Origin: Cacconaster sp033811195
GTDB taxonomy: Bacteria > Bacteroidota > Bacteroidia > Bacteroidales > UBA932
Assembly (NCBI GenBank): GCA_033811195.1
Contig: JAPXOZ010000011.1
Location: forward strand, 11,840-75,839
Direction: 5' to 3'
DNA length: 64,000 nucleotides
The notes under the pieces are model-generated. The model did no database searches and was not told where the DNA came from. It saw only the letters and a list, made by a program, of their open reading frames with translations. The position numbers were made by a program, and so were the translations under genes. This document shows, piece after piece, positions 34,930 to 43,760 of this stretch. Position 1 is the stretch's first letter; every line of letters starts with the position of its first letter.

Positions 34930-36294
34930 TCCAAAAATCATTATCACCAGAATAGTTACCGGAGCAACAAAACGAATGATGAAGAATGTCAATTCCGTGA
35001 ACCATTTTGGGAGCTTAAGAGTACCACTATTGGTAAGCTCGTCCATTACATTAGCCTTACCGAGTCTCCAACCTACAAAGATTACGACCAGCAGGCCGCT
35101 TGTGGTCATGAAGAAGTCGGATGAAAGAGAGTCAAAGAGGTCAAAGAAGGTCTTACCTAGAATTTTTACATCTGAAAGCACTCCCATAGAGAGTGAACTA
35201 AGACATCCGGTTACAAGGAAAATTGAGGAACCAATGATTACAGATGTGGTACGCTTCATCTTAAACTCCTCCTTGAGATAAGCCACGACCACCTCAAGCA
35301 AGGAAATTGAGGAAGTCAGGGCAGCTATAAGAAGGATAAAAAAGAAAACGATTGCTAATAGGCCTCCCAAAGGCATTTGAGCAAAAATCTTAGGCAATGT
35401 AATAAACACGAGACCAGGTCCCTCTCCGGGACTTATTCCGAAAGCAAATACCGCCGGCATAATTGCTAAACCTGCAATTATAGCAAAAGAGGTGTCTGCA
35501 ACAGCTGTAAGTGCTGATGTTTTGACTATATTTTCACTTTTGTTAACATAAGAGGCATAGGTCATTATTGTACCACAGCCTATGGAAAGTGAGAAAAATG
35601 CCTGCCCCAATGCAGCAAGCAGGGTATTGAAAGTCACTTTGGAAAAATCAGGCTTGAAAAGATAGTTAATTCCCGCTTTTGCTCCCTCAAGAGTAACCGA
35701 ACGTACGGCAATGATGATAATCATCACAAAAAGCATTGGCATCATCATTTTGGTATATTTCTCTATACCTTTTTCTATCCCGGCAATCACCACAAGAGCT
35801 GTCAAAAGCAGAAAGACAATATGCCAGATAATCGGCTTTATCGGAGAAGAAACAAAGTCACCAAACATCGTGTCAAGATTGGCTCCGCTTTCACGAGTAA
35901 AATCAAACGTGATGGCTTTGGCCAGATATTCTATAGACCATCCTCCCACTACGCTATAAAATGAAAGAATACAGATAGCGGAAATCACAGCAAAAATGCC
36001 CACTATCCCCCATTTGGAGCCTGGCGCCAACACCTTAAAGGCACCGAAAACATTTTTCTGACTTCTACGTCCAATAATAAATTCCGAATACATTATCGGA
36101 AGACAGAGAATAAAGACAAAAGCAATGTAAATAAAAATGAAAGCGGCGCCGCCGTTTTCTCCCACAAGATAGGGAAACCTCCAAAGATTGCCCAGCCCGA
36201 CGGCAGAGCCGGCCAAAGCAACCAGCACTCCGAATGAACTGGTAAACGAGTCACGTCCGGCAATACCTGATGACTGTGATTTCTTAGCACTCAT
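34927..36294 (-). CDS. Sodium-dependent transporter, NSS/SNF family
   Basis: A 455-residue inner-membrane Na+ symporter related to LeuT and MhsT, probably importing an amino acid. The N-terminal AGSAVGLGNLWRFPYLVGENGG (segment 1 with the unwound site) and GCGTIMTYASYV (segment 6 region) are diagnostic. About 11 membrane segments fit the length. It overlaps folA by 11 nt; the link to folate genes looks like operon economy. Its stop lies inside a repeat unit. Confidence 0.9.
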   Translation of the reverse strand: MSAKKSQSSGIAGRDSFTSSFGVLVALAGSAVGLGNLWRFPYLVGENGGAAFIFIYIAFVFILCLPIMYSEFIIGRRSQKNVFGAFKVLAPGSKWGIVGIFAVISAICILSFYSVVGGWSIEYLAKAITFDFTRESGANLDTMFGDFVSSPIKPIIWHIVFLLLTALVVIAGIEKGIEKYTKMMMPMLFVMIIIIAVRSVTLEGAKAGINYLFKPDFSKVTFNTLLAALGQAFFSLSIGCGTIMTYASYVNKSENIVKTSALTAVADTSFAIIAGLAIMPAVFAFGISPGEGPGLVFITLPKIFAQMPLGGLLAIVFFFILLIAALTSSISLLEVVVAYLKEEFKMKRTTSVIIGSSIFLVTGCLSSLSMGVLSDVKILGKTFFDLFDSLSSDFFMTTSGLLVVIFVGWRLGKANVMDELTNSGTLKLPKWFTELTFFIIRFVAPVTILVIMIFG

Positions 36295-36817
36295 ATATCA
36301 AAAATTCATAGTTTAATCCTGATTTTTCATCTATTGCGACGCCACTACGAGTGGCGATATGCCATTTTTCCGGATTAAGATCGGGGAAAAAGACATCCGC
36401 TTCGGGAATAGTCGTATGCACCTGAGTCAAATAGACTCTTGAAGCTTTCCCCAGTGCCTGACTATAAATATTTCCCCCACCAATGATAAACACCTCGGTC
36501 TGTCCCGCTTCTGAAGCAATGGTCAGTGCGAGATCGAGAGCACTTTCGAGAGAGCGAACAAAGTGCAGCCGCGAAGGTGATTCCTGTCGACTATCCGCTG
36601 AGAGAGAACGACTGATGACTATATTATCTCTTCCAGGGAGAGGTTTGCAGCCGAGGGATTCCCAGGTCTTGCGTCCCATTATGACGCATTTACCGAAAGT
36701 AACCCGCTTAAAATACTTCAGATCATCGGAAATATGCCAGGGCATAGCGTTACCTTTACCAATAGCTCCATCCGTTGCAACGGCGGCGATAAGGGAGATG
36801 ATGGGTGCGCTATTCAT
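36284..36817 (-). CDS. folA: Dihydrofolate reductase
   Basis: A 177-residue NADPH-dependent enzyme reducing dihydrofolate to tetrahydrofolate. It has ISLIAAVATDGAIGKGNAMPWHISDDLKYFKRVTFGK with the active-site Asp, VIMGRKTWESLG, and the IIGGGNIYSQAL region. It overlaps thyA by 4 nt, the classic thyA-folA pair in which folA regenerates the folate oxidised by thymidylate synthase. Confidence 0.96.
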   Translation of the reverse strand: MNSAPIISLIAAVATDGAIGKGNAMPWHISDDLKYFKRVTFGKCVIMGRKTWESLGCKPLPGRDNIVISRSLSADSRQESPSRLHFVRSLESALDLALTIASEAGQTEVFIIGGGNIYSQALGKASRVYLTQVHTTIPEADVFFPDLNPEKWHIATRSGVAIDEKSGLNYEFLIYEC

Positions 36818-37608
36818 ACGGCTATGGGGGCTTTTATACTCGGATAAGGATCGTATCCTTCGAGTGTGAAATCTTCATATTCAAAACTGAAGAGATCCTT
36901 TTTGTCAGGGTTAATACGCATCTTGGGAAGTGGACGCGGCTCACGGGAGAGCTGCAAATCCACCTGCTCAAAGTGGTTTTGGTAGATATGAGCGTCGCCA
37001 AAGGTATGAATAAACTCTCCGGGGAGGTAGCCGCAGACTTGTGCCAGCATCATGGTCAGCAGTGAATAGGAAGCTATATTGAAGGGTACTCCAAGGAAGA
37101 CATCCGCACTACGTTGATAGAGCTGACATGAGAGTTTTCCTTCGGCCACATAGAACTGAAAAAGTGCATGACATGGCGGGAGTGCCATTTTTCCTACCTC
37201 TGCTACGTTCCAGGCGGAAACTATGTGACGCCGCGAATCGGGATTGGTTTGAAGCGATCCGACGACCTTGGTCAGTTGATCAACAGTGCCTCCGTCAGGG
37301 GTGGGCCAACTACGCCACTGATGACCGTAAATGGGTCCTAAATCACCATTGGTATCCGCCCATTCGTCCCATATAGTCACTCCATGTTCGTTGAGGTAAC
37401 GTATATTTGTATCTCCTGCTATAAACCAGAGCAGTTCATAGATAATGGATCTTAAATGAAGTTTTTTAGTAGTCAATACCGGGAAGCCCTGATTAAGATC
37501 AAAGCGCATCTGGTAACCGAAAACACTCCTGGTACCTGTACCGGTGCGATCGCTTTTATCGGTACCATTGCGCATTATATGTTTGAGCAGATCAAGATAC
37601 TGTTTCAT
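36814..37608 (-). CDS. thyA: Thymidylate synthase
   Basis: A 264-residue enzyme making dTMP from dUMP and methylene-tetrahydrofolate. It has MKQYLDLLKHIMRNGTDKSDRTGTGT, the nucleophile region LPPCHALFQFYV, QRSADVFLGVPFNIASY and GDAHIYQNH. Length equals E. coli ThyA. A -7 box in the last codons of the upstream phosphoesterase gene lies 4 nt from the ATG, so thyA-folA-NSS may be separately transcribed and leaderless. Confidence 0.97.
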   Translation of the reverse strand: MKQYLDLLKHIMRNGTDKSDRTGTGTRSVFGYQMRFDLNQGFPVLTTKKLHLRSIIYELLWFIAGDTNIRYLNEHGVTIWDEWADTNGDLGPIYGHQWRSWPTPDGGTVDQLTKVVGSLQTNPDSRRHIVSAWNVAEVGKMALPPCHALFQFYVAEGKLSCQLYQRSADVFLGVPFNIASYSLLTMMLAQVCGYLPGEFIHTFGDAHIYQNHFEQVDLQLSREPRPLPKMRINPDKKDLFSFEYEDFTLEGYDPYPSIKAPIAV

Positions 37609-38627
37609 TGTGCAAATATATGTATTTTTCGCTGCAATCGCAGCAAAATTGGAAGGTGGTCACTCACTCCCCCGTTGTAACGCGGTCCGATAAATGTGCG
37701 CCTGGGCTTTTGCCCAAGAAATTCTCTATCTTCCTCGAATAAAAAAGCTGGAGCAAAGATACGCATCAAGGCACCGTCATCCCAACGGACAACCCTTTCT
37801 AAAAGGTTTCCTGAGAGGAAGAATTGGTCTATAAGTTCCCAGGCACCTTTATATTTGATAGAGCCTAGCCCCTTTACCGCCACATCCTCAGCAGGAGCAC
37901 ACAACCCCAGATTCTGCACAAAATCGGCAATAATACGGGAATCCGGAGTGTCGTTAAAATCGCCCATTATGATGATCGCCGCCTCAGGCGAAATAGCCCT
38001 CAATGAGTCTACTGCATCACGTAATGCATACGCAGCAGCAGTTCTTCGCAGAGAATGGTCTGACCCCTCACTTAGCTTTGAGGGCCAGTGGGTGATAAAA
38101 AGATGAAGGGTGTCAAAAGCTCTCTCTCCTTGAAGCGGAATGCCACAGATATACAAAATATCGCGGGTTCTGGAACTGTCGGGAAGGGATACCCCCACTG
38201 CTCGCGAACACAACACTTTAAAGCGCTCCTTACGATAAAGTAGCGCTACATCTATGCCGCGAATGTCAGGCGAGTCATAATGCACTATATTGTAATCCAG
38301 GCGTACCAGGGGTGTTTGCTCCGTAAGCTGGCGAAGCACCATCCTATTTTCTACCTCGCACAATCCTATCAGATCCGGCCAACCTCCGAGTTCTTCTGCA
38401 GAAGAGGCAATAACCTTTGCAATGGCATTACGTTTACGCAAAAAACGCTTCCATGACCACCCATATCTACCCCCATAAACAAAATCCTCATCATTTGTTT
38501 TTTCATCATCAAAGGGGTCAAAATAATTTTCGATATTCCAAAATATCACTCTGATTTCGTCATTTACAGGCTCCTGAAACGGAGCTGCAAAAATGAGCAG
38601 AACGCTCAAAAACAACCCTCTCATCAC
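37605..38627 (-). CDS. Endonuclease/exonuclease/phosphatase family protein, secreted
   Basis: A 340-residue protein with an N-terminal signal sequence (MMRGLFLSVLLIFAAPFQEP). Catalytic elements in order: FWNIENYFD (Asn), LCEVENR (metal Glu), THWPS, IIMGDFNDTPDS (Asp/Asn) and SDHLPI (Asp-His). The YGGRYGWSWKRFLRKRNAIAKVI motif is typical of a Bacteroidota subgroup. Substrate unknown. Its last codons carry the thyA -7 box, and it overlaps thyA by 4 nt. Confidence 0.85.
   Translation of the reverse strand: MMRGLFLSVLLIFAAPFQEPVNDEIRVIFWNIENYFDPFDDEKTNDEDFVYGGRYGWSWKRFLRKRNAIAKVIASSAEELGGWPDLIGLCEVENRMVLRQLTEQTPLVRLDYNIVHYDSPDIRGIDVALLYRKERFKVLCSRAVGVSLPDSSRTRDILYICGIPLQGERAFDTLHLFITHWPSKLSEGSDHSLRRTAAAYALRDAVDSLRAISPEAAIIIMGDFNDTPDSRIIADFVQNLGLCAPAEDVAVKGLGSIKYKGAWELIDQFFLSGNLLERVVRWDDGALMRIFAPAFLFEEDREFLGQKPRRTFIGPRYNGGVSDHLPILLRLQRKIHIFAQ
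37613..37620 (-). promoter_or_regulatory. -7 box for thyA inside the upstream gene
   Basis: TATATTTG on the minus strand, lying within the final codons of the phosphoesterase gene and 4 nt before the thyA start. No clear -33 at 19-21 bp. Confidence 0.45.
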
Positions 38628-38667
38628 ATACCTCCTTGTTTTGACGCCAAGATAAACAAATAATTAC

Positions 38668-38675
38668 TACTTTTG
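38668..38675 (+). promoter_or_regulatory. -7 box for ychF
   Basis: TACTTTTG, 25 nt before the ychF start. A TTTG lies at 38640-38643, spacer 24 bp, longer than usual. Confidence 0.45.
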
Positions 38676-38700
38676 TAGTTTGGATTAATAATAATTATTT

Positions 38701-39804
38701 ATGGGATTTAAATGTGGAATAGTGGGATTGCCAAATGTTGGAAAGTCAACTCTTTTCAACTGTGTCAGCTCTTCAAGGGCACAGGCAGCCAATTTCCCAT
38801 TTTGCACAATAGAACCCAATATAGGTTTTACTACCGTACCTGACGAGAGACTAACAGTTCTCGAAAAGATGGTTAAACCGCCTCGCGTGGTGCCCGCTAC
38901 GGTTGAAATCGTAGATATTGCAGGACTTGTAAAGGGGGCCGGCAAAGGAGAAGGCCTCGGTAACCAGTTTCTGGCAAATATTCGCCAAACAGATGCTATT
39001 CTGCATGTGCTCCGCTGTTTTGATGACCCTAATGTGGTCCATATGGACGGTACCGTCAATCCGGTAAGAGATAAGGAAATTGTAGATATAGAGCTTCAGA
39101 TTAAGGATTTGGATACGATCAACAACCGAATCGCAAAGGTAGAAAAACAGGCGCAGTCCGGCGGTGATAAGCATGCAAAAAGGGTACTGGACCTGCTACT
39201 AAGATACAAAGAGGTACTGGAAATGGGGCGCAACGCCCGCGAGGTAATAATTGAAAATGCAGAGGATGCGAAGATAGCAAAGGAGTTCTACCTTCTCACT
39301 TGCAAACCTGTGATGTATGTCTGCAATGTAGACGAGGGCTCTGCTGCATCCGGCAATGCCTATGTGGAGATGGTGCGTGAAGCGATCAAAGGCGAAGATG
39401 CCGAGATATTGGTTATTGCTGCTAAGATTGAATCCGAAATTGCAGAACTTGAAAGTTTTGAGGAAAGAGAGATGTTTTTACATGAGATTGGCCTCGAAAC
39501 TTCCGGAGTAGTGCGTCTTATACAGTCGGCCTATTCACTCCTCAATCTGCACACCTTTTTCACAATAGGAGGACCTGAATTGAGGGCATGGACCGTAACA
39601 AAGGGAGACAAAGCGCCGAAAGCAGCCGGAGTTATCCATACCGACTTCGAGAAAGGGTTCATACGTGCCGAGGTAATAAAATATGATGACTATATTGCTT
39701 TTGGATCGGAAGCTGCATGCCGTGCTGCCGGCAAAATCAGCAGTGAAGGTAAAGAGTATGTGGTTCAAGATGGTGACATAATTCATTTCCTTTTCAATGT
39801 ATAA
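38701..39804 (+). CDS. ychF: Redox-regulated ATPase YchF (OLA1-like)
   Basis: A 367-residue Obg-family P-loop protein that prefers ATP. It has GIVGLPNVGKSTLFNCVSSSRA, the altered G3 VDIAGLVKGAGKGEGLGN, MYVCNVDE in place of NKxD (explaining ATP preference), and a C-terminal TGS domain ending YVVQDGDIIHFLFNV. Probably involved in ribosome-linked stress responses. The next gene follows within 20 nt. Confidence 0.95.
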   Translation: MGFKCGIVGLPNVGKSTLFNCVSSSRAQAANFPFCTIEPNIGFTTVPDERLTVLEKMVKPPRVVPATVEIVDIAGLVKGAGKGEGLGNQFLANIRQTDAILHVLRCFDDPNVVHMDGTVNPVRDKEIVDIELQIKDLDTINNRIAKVEKQAQSGGDKHAKRVLDLLLRYKEVLEMGRNAREVIIENAEDAKIAKEFYLLTCKPVMYVCNVDEGSAASGNAYVEMVREAIKGEDAEILVIAAKIESEIAELESFEEREMFLHEIGLETSGVVRLIQSAYSLLNLHTFFTIGGPELRAWTVTKGDKAPKAAGVIHTDFEKGFIRAEVIKYDDYIAFGSEAACRAAGKISSEGKEYVVQDGDIIHFLFNV

Positions 39805-39824
39805 TGATAAAAATTAATGATAAA

Positions 39825-41153
39825 ATGAGAAAAAATTTATTTCTATTGACTCTTGCGACATTTGTCGCTATAACATTCGCCACCTCTTGTAAAGAGGAGA
39901 CGGCTGCAGAACCCTCCTGGTACACCAACCAACCCTATTTCCTCGAGAAACACATATTATATGCGGAGTTGCCGGTGGATACATCAAATATCGTATTGGT
40001 CGGTGACGATTTTATCGACAGAGGTATGTGGAGTGATTTTTTCGGATCGGGCAAAGTTATTGGCAGAGGTATTACATACGATGGTACTGAACATCTTCGC
40101 TATAGAATCGGAGGTATAGCTAAAGCTAAACCAAAAAAAATATTTCTAAGTGCAGGTGCAAGAGATATAATGCATGGAGATGACAACGCTTTAATACTGG
40201 AGCGCGTTACTGAAATTTGCAAAATCGTAAAGAAGGCCTCTCCTGAGAGCGAGATTTATTATATCGGCGTCACCCCTTTGGGAGAGATGACAACTGAACA
40301 GGTAACACAAACTGCAGAGTTCAACAATTCTCTGGCTGAATTTGCCGATGAAACCGGCTTTACCTTTGTCGACATGGCAAGTGTGCTCACCGACGAGAGC
40401 GGAGCCATCAATCCTGCTTATAGCTGGAATGGAATGTTGCTCAACGGTGCCGGTTATGAAGCCTACGCAAAAGCTATAGAACCCTTCGTAGGTTTTACCG
40501 CCCTCAACAAGGCGCAGGAAGGCGAGATGAAAGCCGAAAGATTTGACCACTACAATCACCGTCTATCCATATTCCGTTCACTACCCAACAGTAAAGAATA
40601 TTCGGTGATAATGCTTGGCAACAGTCTAATTAACAACGCCCCATGGAATGAGCTGTTCCCCTTCCTTAATATTCTCAACCGCGGTATCAGTGGAGATGTT
40701 GTTGAGGGCATTATAGATAGGGTTGATGAGATTGCCGATGAAAATGCCAAGAAAATCTTCCTAATGACCTCGACTAATGACCTTATCAACAACCAAGAGC
40801 TTCCGATTTCCGAGCTCTGGGCCAAATACGAGGCACTTATTATTAAAATCAAGGAAGCTATCCCTGGAACTGTCCTTTATGTGCAAAGCACTCTCCCCCT
40901 CAATCCTAAGACGAAGTTCTACGAAGGCAACAACAAGAGAATACTTGAACTCAACAAATTGCTCGATGCCGCAAAAGACAGATACGGATATGTCTATCTC
41001 GATATTGCATCGCTTTTGAGCGATGCCAACGGAGATCTTGCCGATGAGTACACCACAGACGGTATCCATCTAAGCGCCACCGGCTACTTTATATGGGCAA
41101 AAAAACTTGCTGAAGGCCACAGAATACTCATTATGGACCCTAAATTGGAATAA
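39825..41153 (+). CDS. Tandem SGNH hydrolase lipoprotein, first domain degenerate
   Basis: A 442-residue predicted lipoprotein (MRKNLFLLTLATFV...FATSC). It has two SGNH/GDSL domains. The first (about 50-225) has lost its catalytic set: VGDDF instead of GDS, AGARD instead of GxND, and no DxxH. The second (about 245-440) keeps LGNSL (Ser), GISGD, STND and DGIHLS (Asp-His). Members of this family deacetylate or de-esterify glycans and platelet-activating-factor-type substrates; the substrate here is unknown. The ATG at 39825 fits the signal peptide; the ATG at 39804 overlaps the ychF stop and adds polar residues. Confidence 0.8.
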   Translation: MRKNLFLLTLATFVAITFATSCKEETAAEPSWYTNQPYFLEKHILYAELPVDTSNIVLVGDDFIDRGMWSDFFGSGKVIGRGITYDGTEHLRYRIGGIAKAKPKKIFLSAGARDIMHGDDNALILERVTEICKIVKKASPESEIYYIGVTPLGEMTTEQVTQTAEFNNSLAEFADETGFTFVDMASVLTDESGAINPAYSWNGMLLNGAGYEAYAKAIEPFVGFTALNKAQEGEMKAERFDHYNHRLSIFRSLPNSKEYSVIMLGNSLINNAPWNELFPFLNILNRGISGDVVEGIIDRVDEIADENAKKIFLMTSTNDLINNQELPISELWAKYEALIIKIKEAIPGTVLYVQSTLPLNPKTKFYEGNNKRILELNKLLDAAKDRYGYVYLDIASLLSDANGDLADEYTTDGIHLSATGYFIWAKKLAEGHRILIMDPKLE

Positions 41154-41158
41154 TCTAT

Positions 41159-42922
41159 ATGTACAGAACACATACTTGCGGCGAATTGAGGCTTGAAAAT
41201 GTCGGCCAGACAGTAACTCTTGCGGGTTGGATTCAAAAAAACCGCAAAATGGGCGGCATGAGTTTCATAGACTTGAGGGACCGCTATGGTATTACTCAGG
41301 TGGTGATTGACGAGTCATCATCAAGTGAACTTAATGAAAAAGTATCCGGTCTCGGACGCGAATATGTGATCCAGGTGACAGGTATGGTTGAGGAACGCCA
41401 AAGCAAAAACCCCCGTATTCCTACCGGAGAGATCGAAATAAAACTCACCCATCTAAATATCCTCAACGAAGCAACAACACCTCCTTTTACCATCGAAGAT
41501 GAGTCGGACGGAGGCGAAGAAATTAGGGCAAAATATCGCTATCTCGACCTAAGGCGCAACCCATTAAAACGTGCTCTTACTCTTCGTCATAAACTTGCTC
41601 ACGAGACACGCAACTTCCTTGACAGCCTCAACTTCATTGAAGTAGAGACCCCTTTTCTGATCAAATCGACTCCTGAAGGTGCACGTGATTTCGTGGTTCC
41701 CAGCCGCATGCACCCCGGGGAGTTTTACGCACTTCCACAAAGTCCCCAGCAATATAAACAACTGCTGATGGTGGCCGGATATGACAGATATTTCCAGATT
41801 GTACGCTGCTTCAGAGATGAAGATTTGCGTGCCGACCGTCAACCGGAATTCACACAGATTGACTGCGAAATGTCTTTTGTAGAGCGTGAAGACGTGCTCA
41901 ACACCTTCGAGGATTTGATGAAACATCTCTTCAAGAGGGTGCTTGGAGTAGAGTTTAAAGAGCAATTTCCCCGCATCAGTTATGCTGACGCTATGACATA
42001 CTACGGCTCCGACAAGCCCGATATCCGCTTCGGTATGAAAATTCGGGAAATAACCGATAAGGTCAAGGGACACGACTTTGTTGTATTTGATTCTGCTCCT
42101 TATATCGGTGGAATTGTGGTGGAAGGTATCGCCTCCTACACACGCAAGCAGATTGACGAGCTCACAGAGTGGGTTAAAAGACCTCAGGTTGGTGCAAAGG
42201 GGCTCATTTATATCAGAGTGACAGAAGAGGGCGTAAAATCTTCTGTGGACAAGTTTTTCTCATCGGAAGAACTTCAAGTCCTCGCCAACGATATGGGCGC
42301 AAAAGCCGGCGACATGTTTTTAATTATGGCCGGTGAACGTAAGAAAACCCAGATAGCTCTCGGTACTCTCCGCATCGAACTCGGCAATCGTCTCGGACTT
42401 CGCCGTCCCGACCGGTTCGCACCTTTGTGGGTATACGATTTCCCCTTGCTCGAGTGGGATGAAGAGACAGAGCGTTTCTATGCGATGCACCACCCCTTTA
42501 CCTCTCCCAAACCCGAGGATTTGGAGAAATTTTACAGTAACTGCAAAGAGGATCTGGAACAGGTCTCAGCCAATGCCTACGACTTTGTTCTCAATGGTAC
42601 CGAACTCGGCGGCGGATCCATTCGTATCTTTGATTCCAACATCCAGAAGAGGATGTTCGAGGTGCTCGGAATGGATGAAGAGGAATATCTCTACAAGTTT
42701 GGATTCATGATAGATGCATTCAAATACGGAGCTCCTCCTCACGGCGGTATCGCTTTCGGATTTGATCGTCTCTGTGCCCTTTTCGGCGGACAGGAAACCA
42801 TAAGGGATTTTATCGCATTCCCCAAAAACAATACCGGCAGGGATGTAATGTGCGATGCTCCTTCGAAAATTGACGACACCCAGATGGCCGAACTTTTTCT
42901 AAAAACTACCGCTAAAAATTAA
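41159..42922 (+). CDS. aspS: Aspartyl-tRNA synthetase, bacterial type
   Basis: A 587-residue class IIb synthetase. The OB-fold anticodon domain comes first (HTCGELRLENVGQTVTLAGW), followed by motif 2 (FRDEDLRADRQPEFTQID). The bacterial GAD insertion lies around 290-400, and motif 3 is GIAFGFDRLCALFGG near the C-terminus. It follows the SGNH gene by 5 nt. Whether it also charges tRNA-Asn cannot be told. Confidence 0.97.
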   Translation: MYRTHTCGELRLENVGQTVTLAGWIQKNRKMGGMSFIDLRDRYGITQVVIDESSSSELNEKVSGLGREYVIQVTGMVEERQSKNPRIPTGEIEIKLTHLNILNEATTPPFTIEDESDGGEEIRAKYRYLDLRRNPLKRALTLRHKLAHETRNFLDSLNFIEVETPFLIKSTPEGARDFVVPSRMHPGEFYALPQSPQQYKQLLMVAGYDRYFQIVRCFRDEDLRADRQPEFTQIDCEMSFVEREDVLNTFEDLMKHLFKRVLGVEFKEQFPRISYADAMTYYGSDKPDIRFGMKIREITDKVKGHDFVVFDSAPYIGGIVVEGIASYTRKQIDELTEWVKRPQVGAKGLIYIRVTEEGVKSSVDKFFSSEELQVLANDMGAKAGDMFLIMAGERKKTQIALGTLRIELGNRLGLRRPDRFAPLWVYDFPLLEWDEETERFYAMHHPFTSPKPEDLEKFYSNCKEDLEQVSANAYDFVLNGTELGGGSIRIFDSNIQKRMFEVLGMDEEEYLYKFGFMIDAFKYGAPPHGGIAFGFDRLCALFGGQETIRDFIAFPKNNTGRDVMCDAPSKIDDTQMAELFLKTTAKN

Positions 42923-42926
42923 TTCT

Positions 42927-42973
42927 TAGTTTCGAATATCTAGTGAGTAGTTGGGAGTGTTGAGTTTGGAGCA
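42927..42973 (+). repeat. Heptanucleotide repeat tract, locus 7
   Basis: TAGT/GAGT cores recur every 7 bp (42941, 42948, 42955, 42962, then GAGC at 42969), preceded by TTAGTTTCGA, which resembles the reverse complement of locus 6. It lies between the convergent ends of aspS and the GNAT gene. Confidence 0.7.
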
Positions 42974-42991
42974 ATTATGGAGTGAAAGTTA

Positions 42992-43531
42992 TTATTGCAC
43001 TTCTTCCTTTTCGCAATATAAGATTACGTGTCCGCCAATAAAGTTAAGGAAATCGTTGTATTGCTCATTGGTAATCATTTCGGGAAAACTCATAATAAGC
43101 AGTTCCTGCGGTTCCGCATCCAACCTGTAAGCGAGGGAAAAACGATAAGGGGTGAGGATATATCCTGTGTGTTCGTAAAAATGCAAACGGCGTATAGATT
43201 GTTCATCAGTGAGCGGATCAATTTCCAAGATGACCTTATGTTCCGTATCGCGAAGGTGCAGCAACATCTTGGTGCCGTAACCATGATCGCGCAACTCGGG
43301 CGAAACAGCCAAATAATCTAAGTAGCGATATGTGCCCCATTCCCAATAAAATAGGAGGCCAATCAATCGATTATCTTCCCATGCCGAAATCGGGAAGAAA
43401 TATGGGTCTTGACATGCACGCAAATGGTCTTTCTTTTTTCGCAGTTCGGCGATGGGAAAACTGGCCTCATACAGCTCCCAAACTTTATTCCAGCGTTCGG
43501 TTTCTTTAGTATCGACACGTAAGTATTCCAT
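42992..43531 (-). CDS. GNAT family N-acetyltransferase
   Basis: A 179-residue acetyl-CoA-dependent acetyltransferase. The acetyl-CoA loop is in LDYLAVSPELRDHGYGTKMLLHL (Q/RxxGxG/A type), and LHFYEHTGY is the typical late strand-helix. The acceptor substrate is unknown. The start at 43531 is preferred to 43555, because the -7 box at 43553-43560 overlaps the latter. Confidence 0.8.
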   Translation of the reverse strand: MEYLRVDTKETERWNKVWELYEASFPIAELRKKKDHLRACQDPYFFPISAWEDNRLIGLLFYWEWGTYRYLDYLAVSPELRDHGYGTKMLLHLRDTEHKVILEIDPLTDEQSIRRLHFYEHTGYILTPYRFSLAYRLDAEPQELLIMSFPEMITNEQYNDFLNFIGGHVILYCEKEEVQ

Positions 43532-43552
43532 GAGTAAATTGAAATTTGAGAA

Positions 43553-43560
43553 CAAATATA
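43553..43560 (-). promoter_or_regulatory. -7 box for the GNAT gene
   Basis: TATATTTG on the minus strand, 21 nt before the ATG at 43531; this decides the start. Confidence 0.5.
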
Positions 43561-43691
43561 CGCAACAGTTTGGTTGGATATCACTAATTGCATAACCTTT
43601 CTAATCAATATTTTTTCGCTTTTTTCTCCTTGTTGTTAGTTATTTTCTTTATTAACTTTGCGTGATTATAAAATAACCAAAAGCCAAACCC

Positions 43692-43760
43692 CATACTCAA
43701 AACTACCACCCCAGAACCCCGTAACCCATAACTCGCAACCCGTAACCCGCAACTCGCAAC
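43692..43760 (+). repeat. Heptanucleotide repeat tract, locus 8
   Basis: Units CATACTC, AAAACTA, CCACCCC, AGAACCC (+C), GTAACCC, ATAACTC, GCAACCC, GTAACCC, GCAACTC, then GCAAC directly before the mrp ATG. The untranslated leader of mrp is therefore mostly repeat. Confidence 0.9.
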
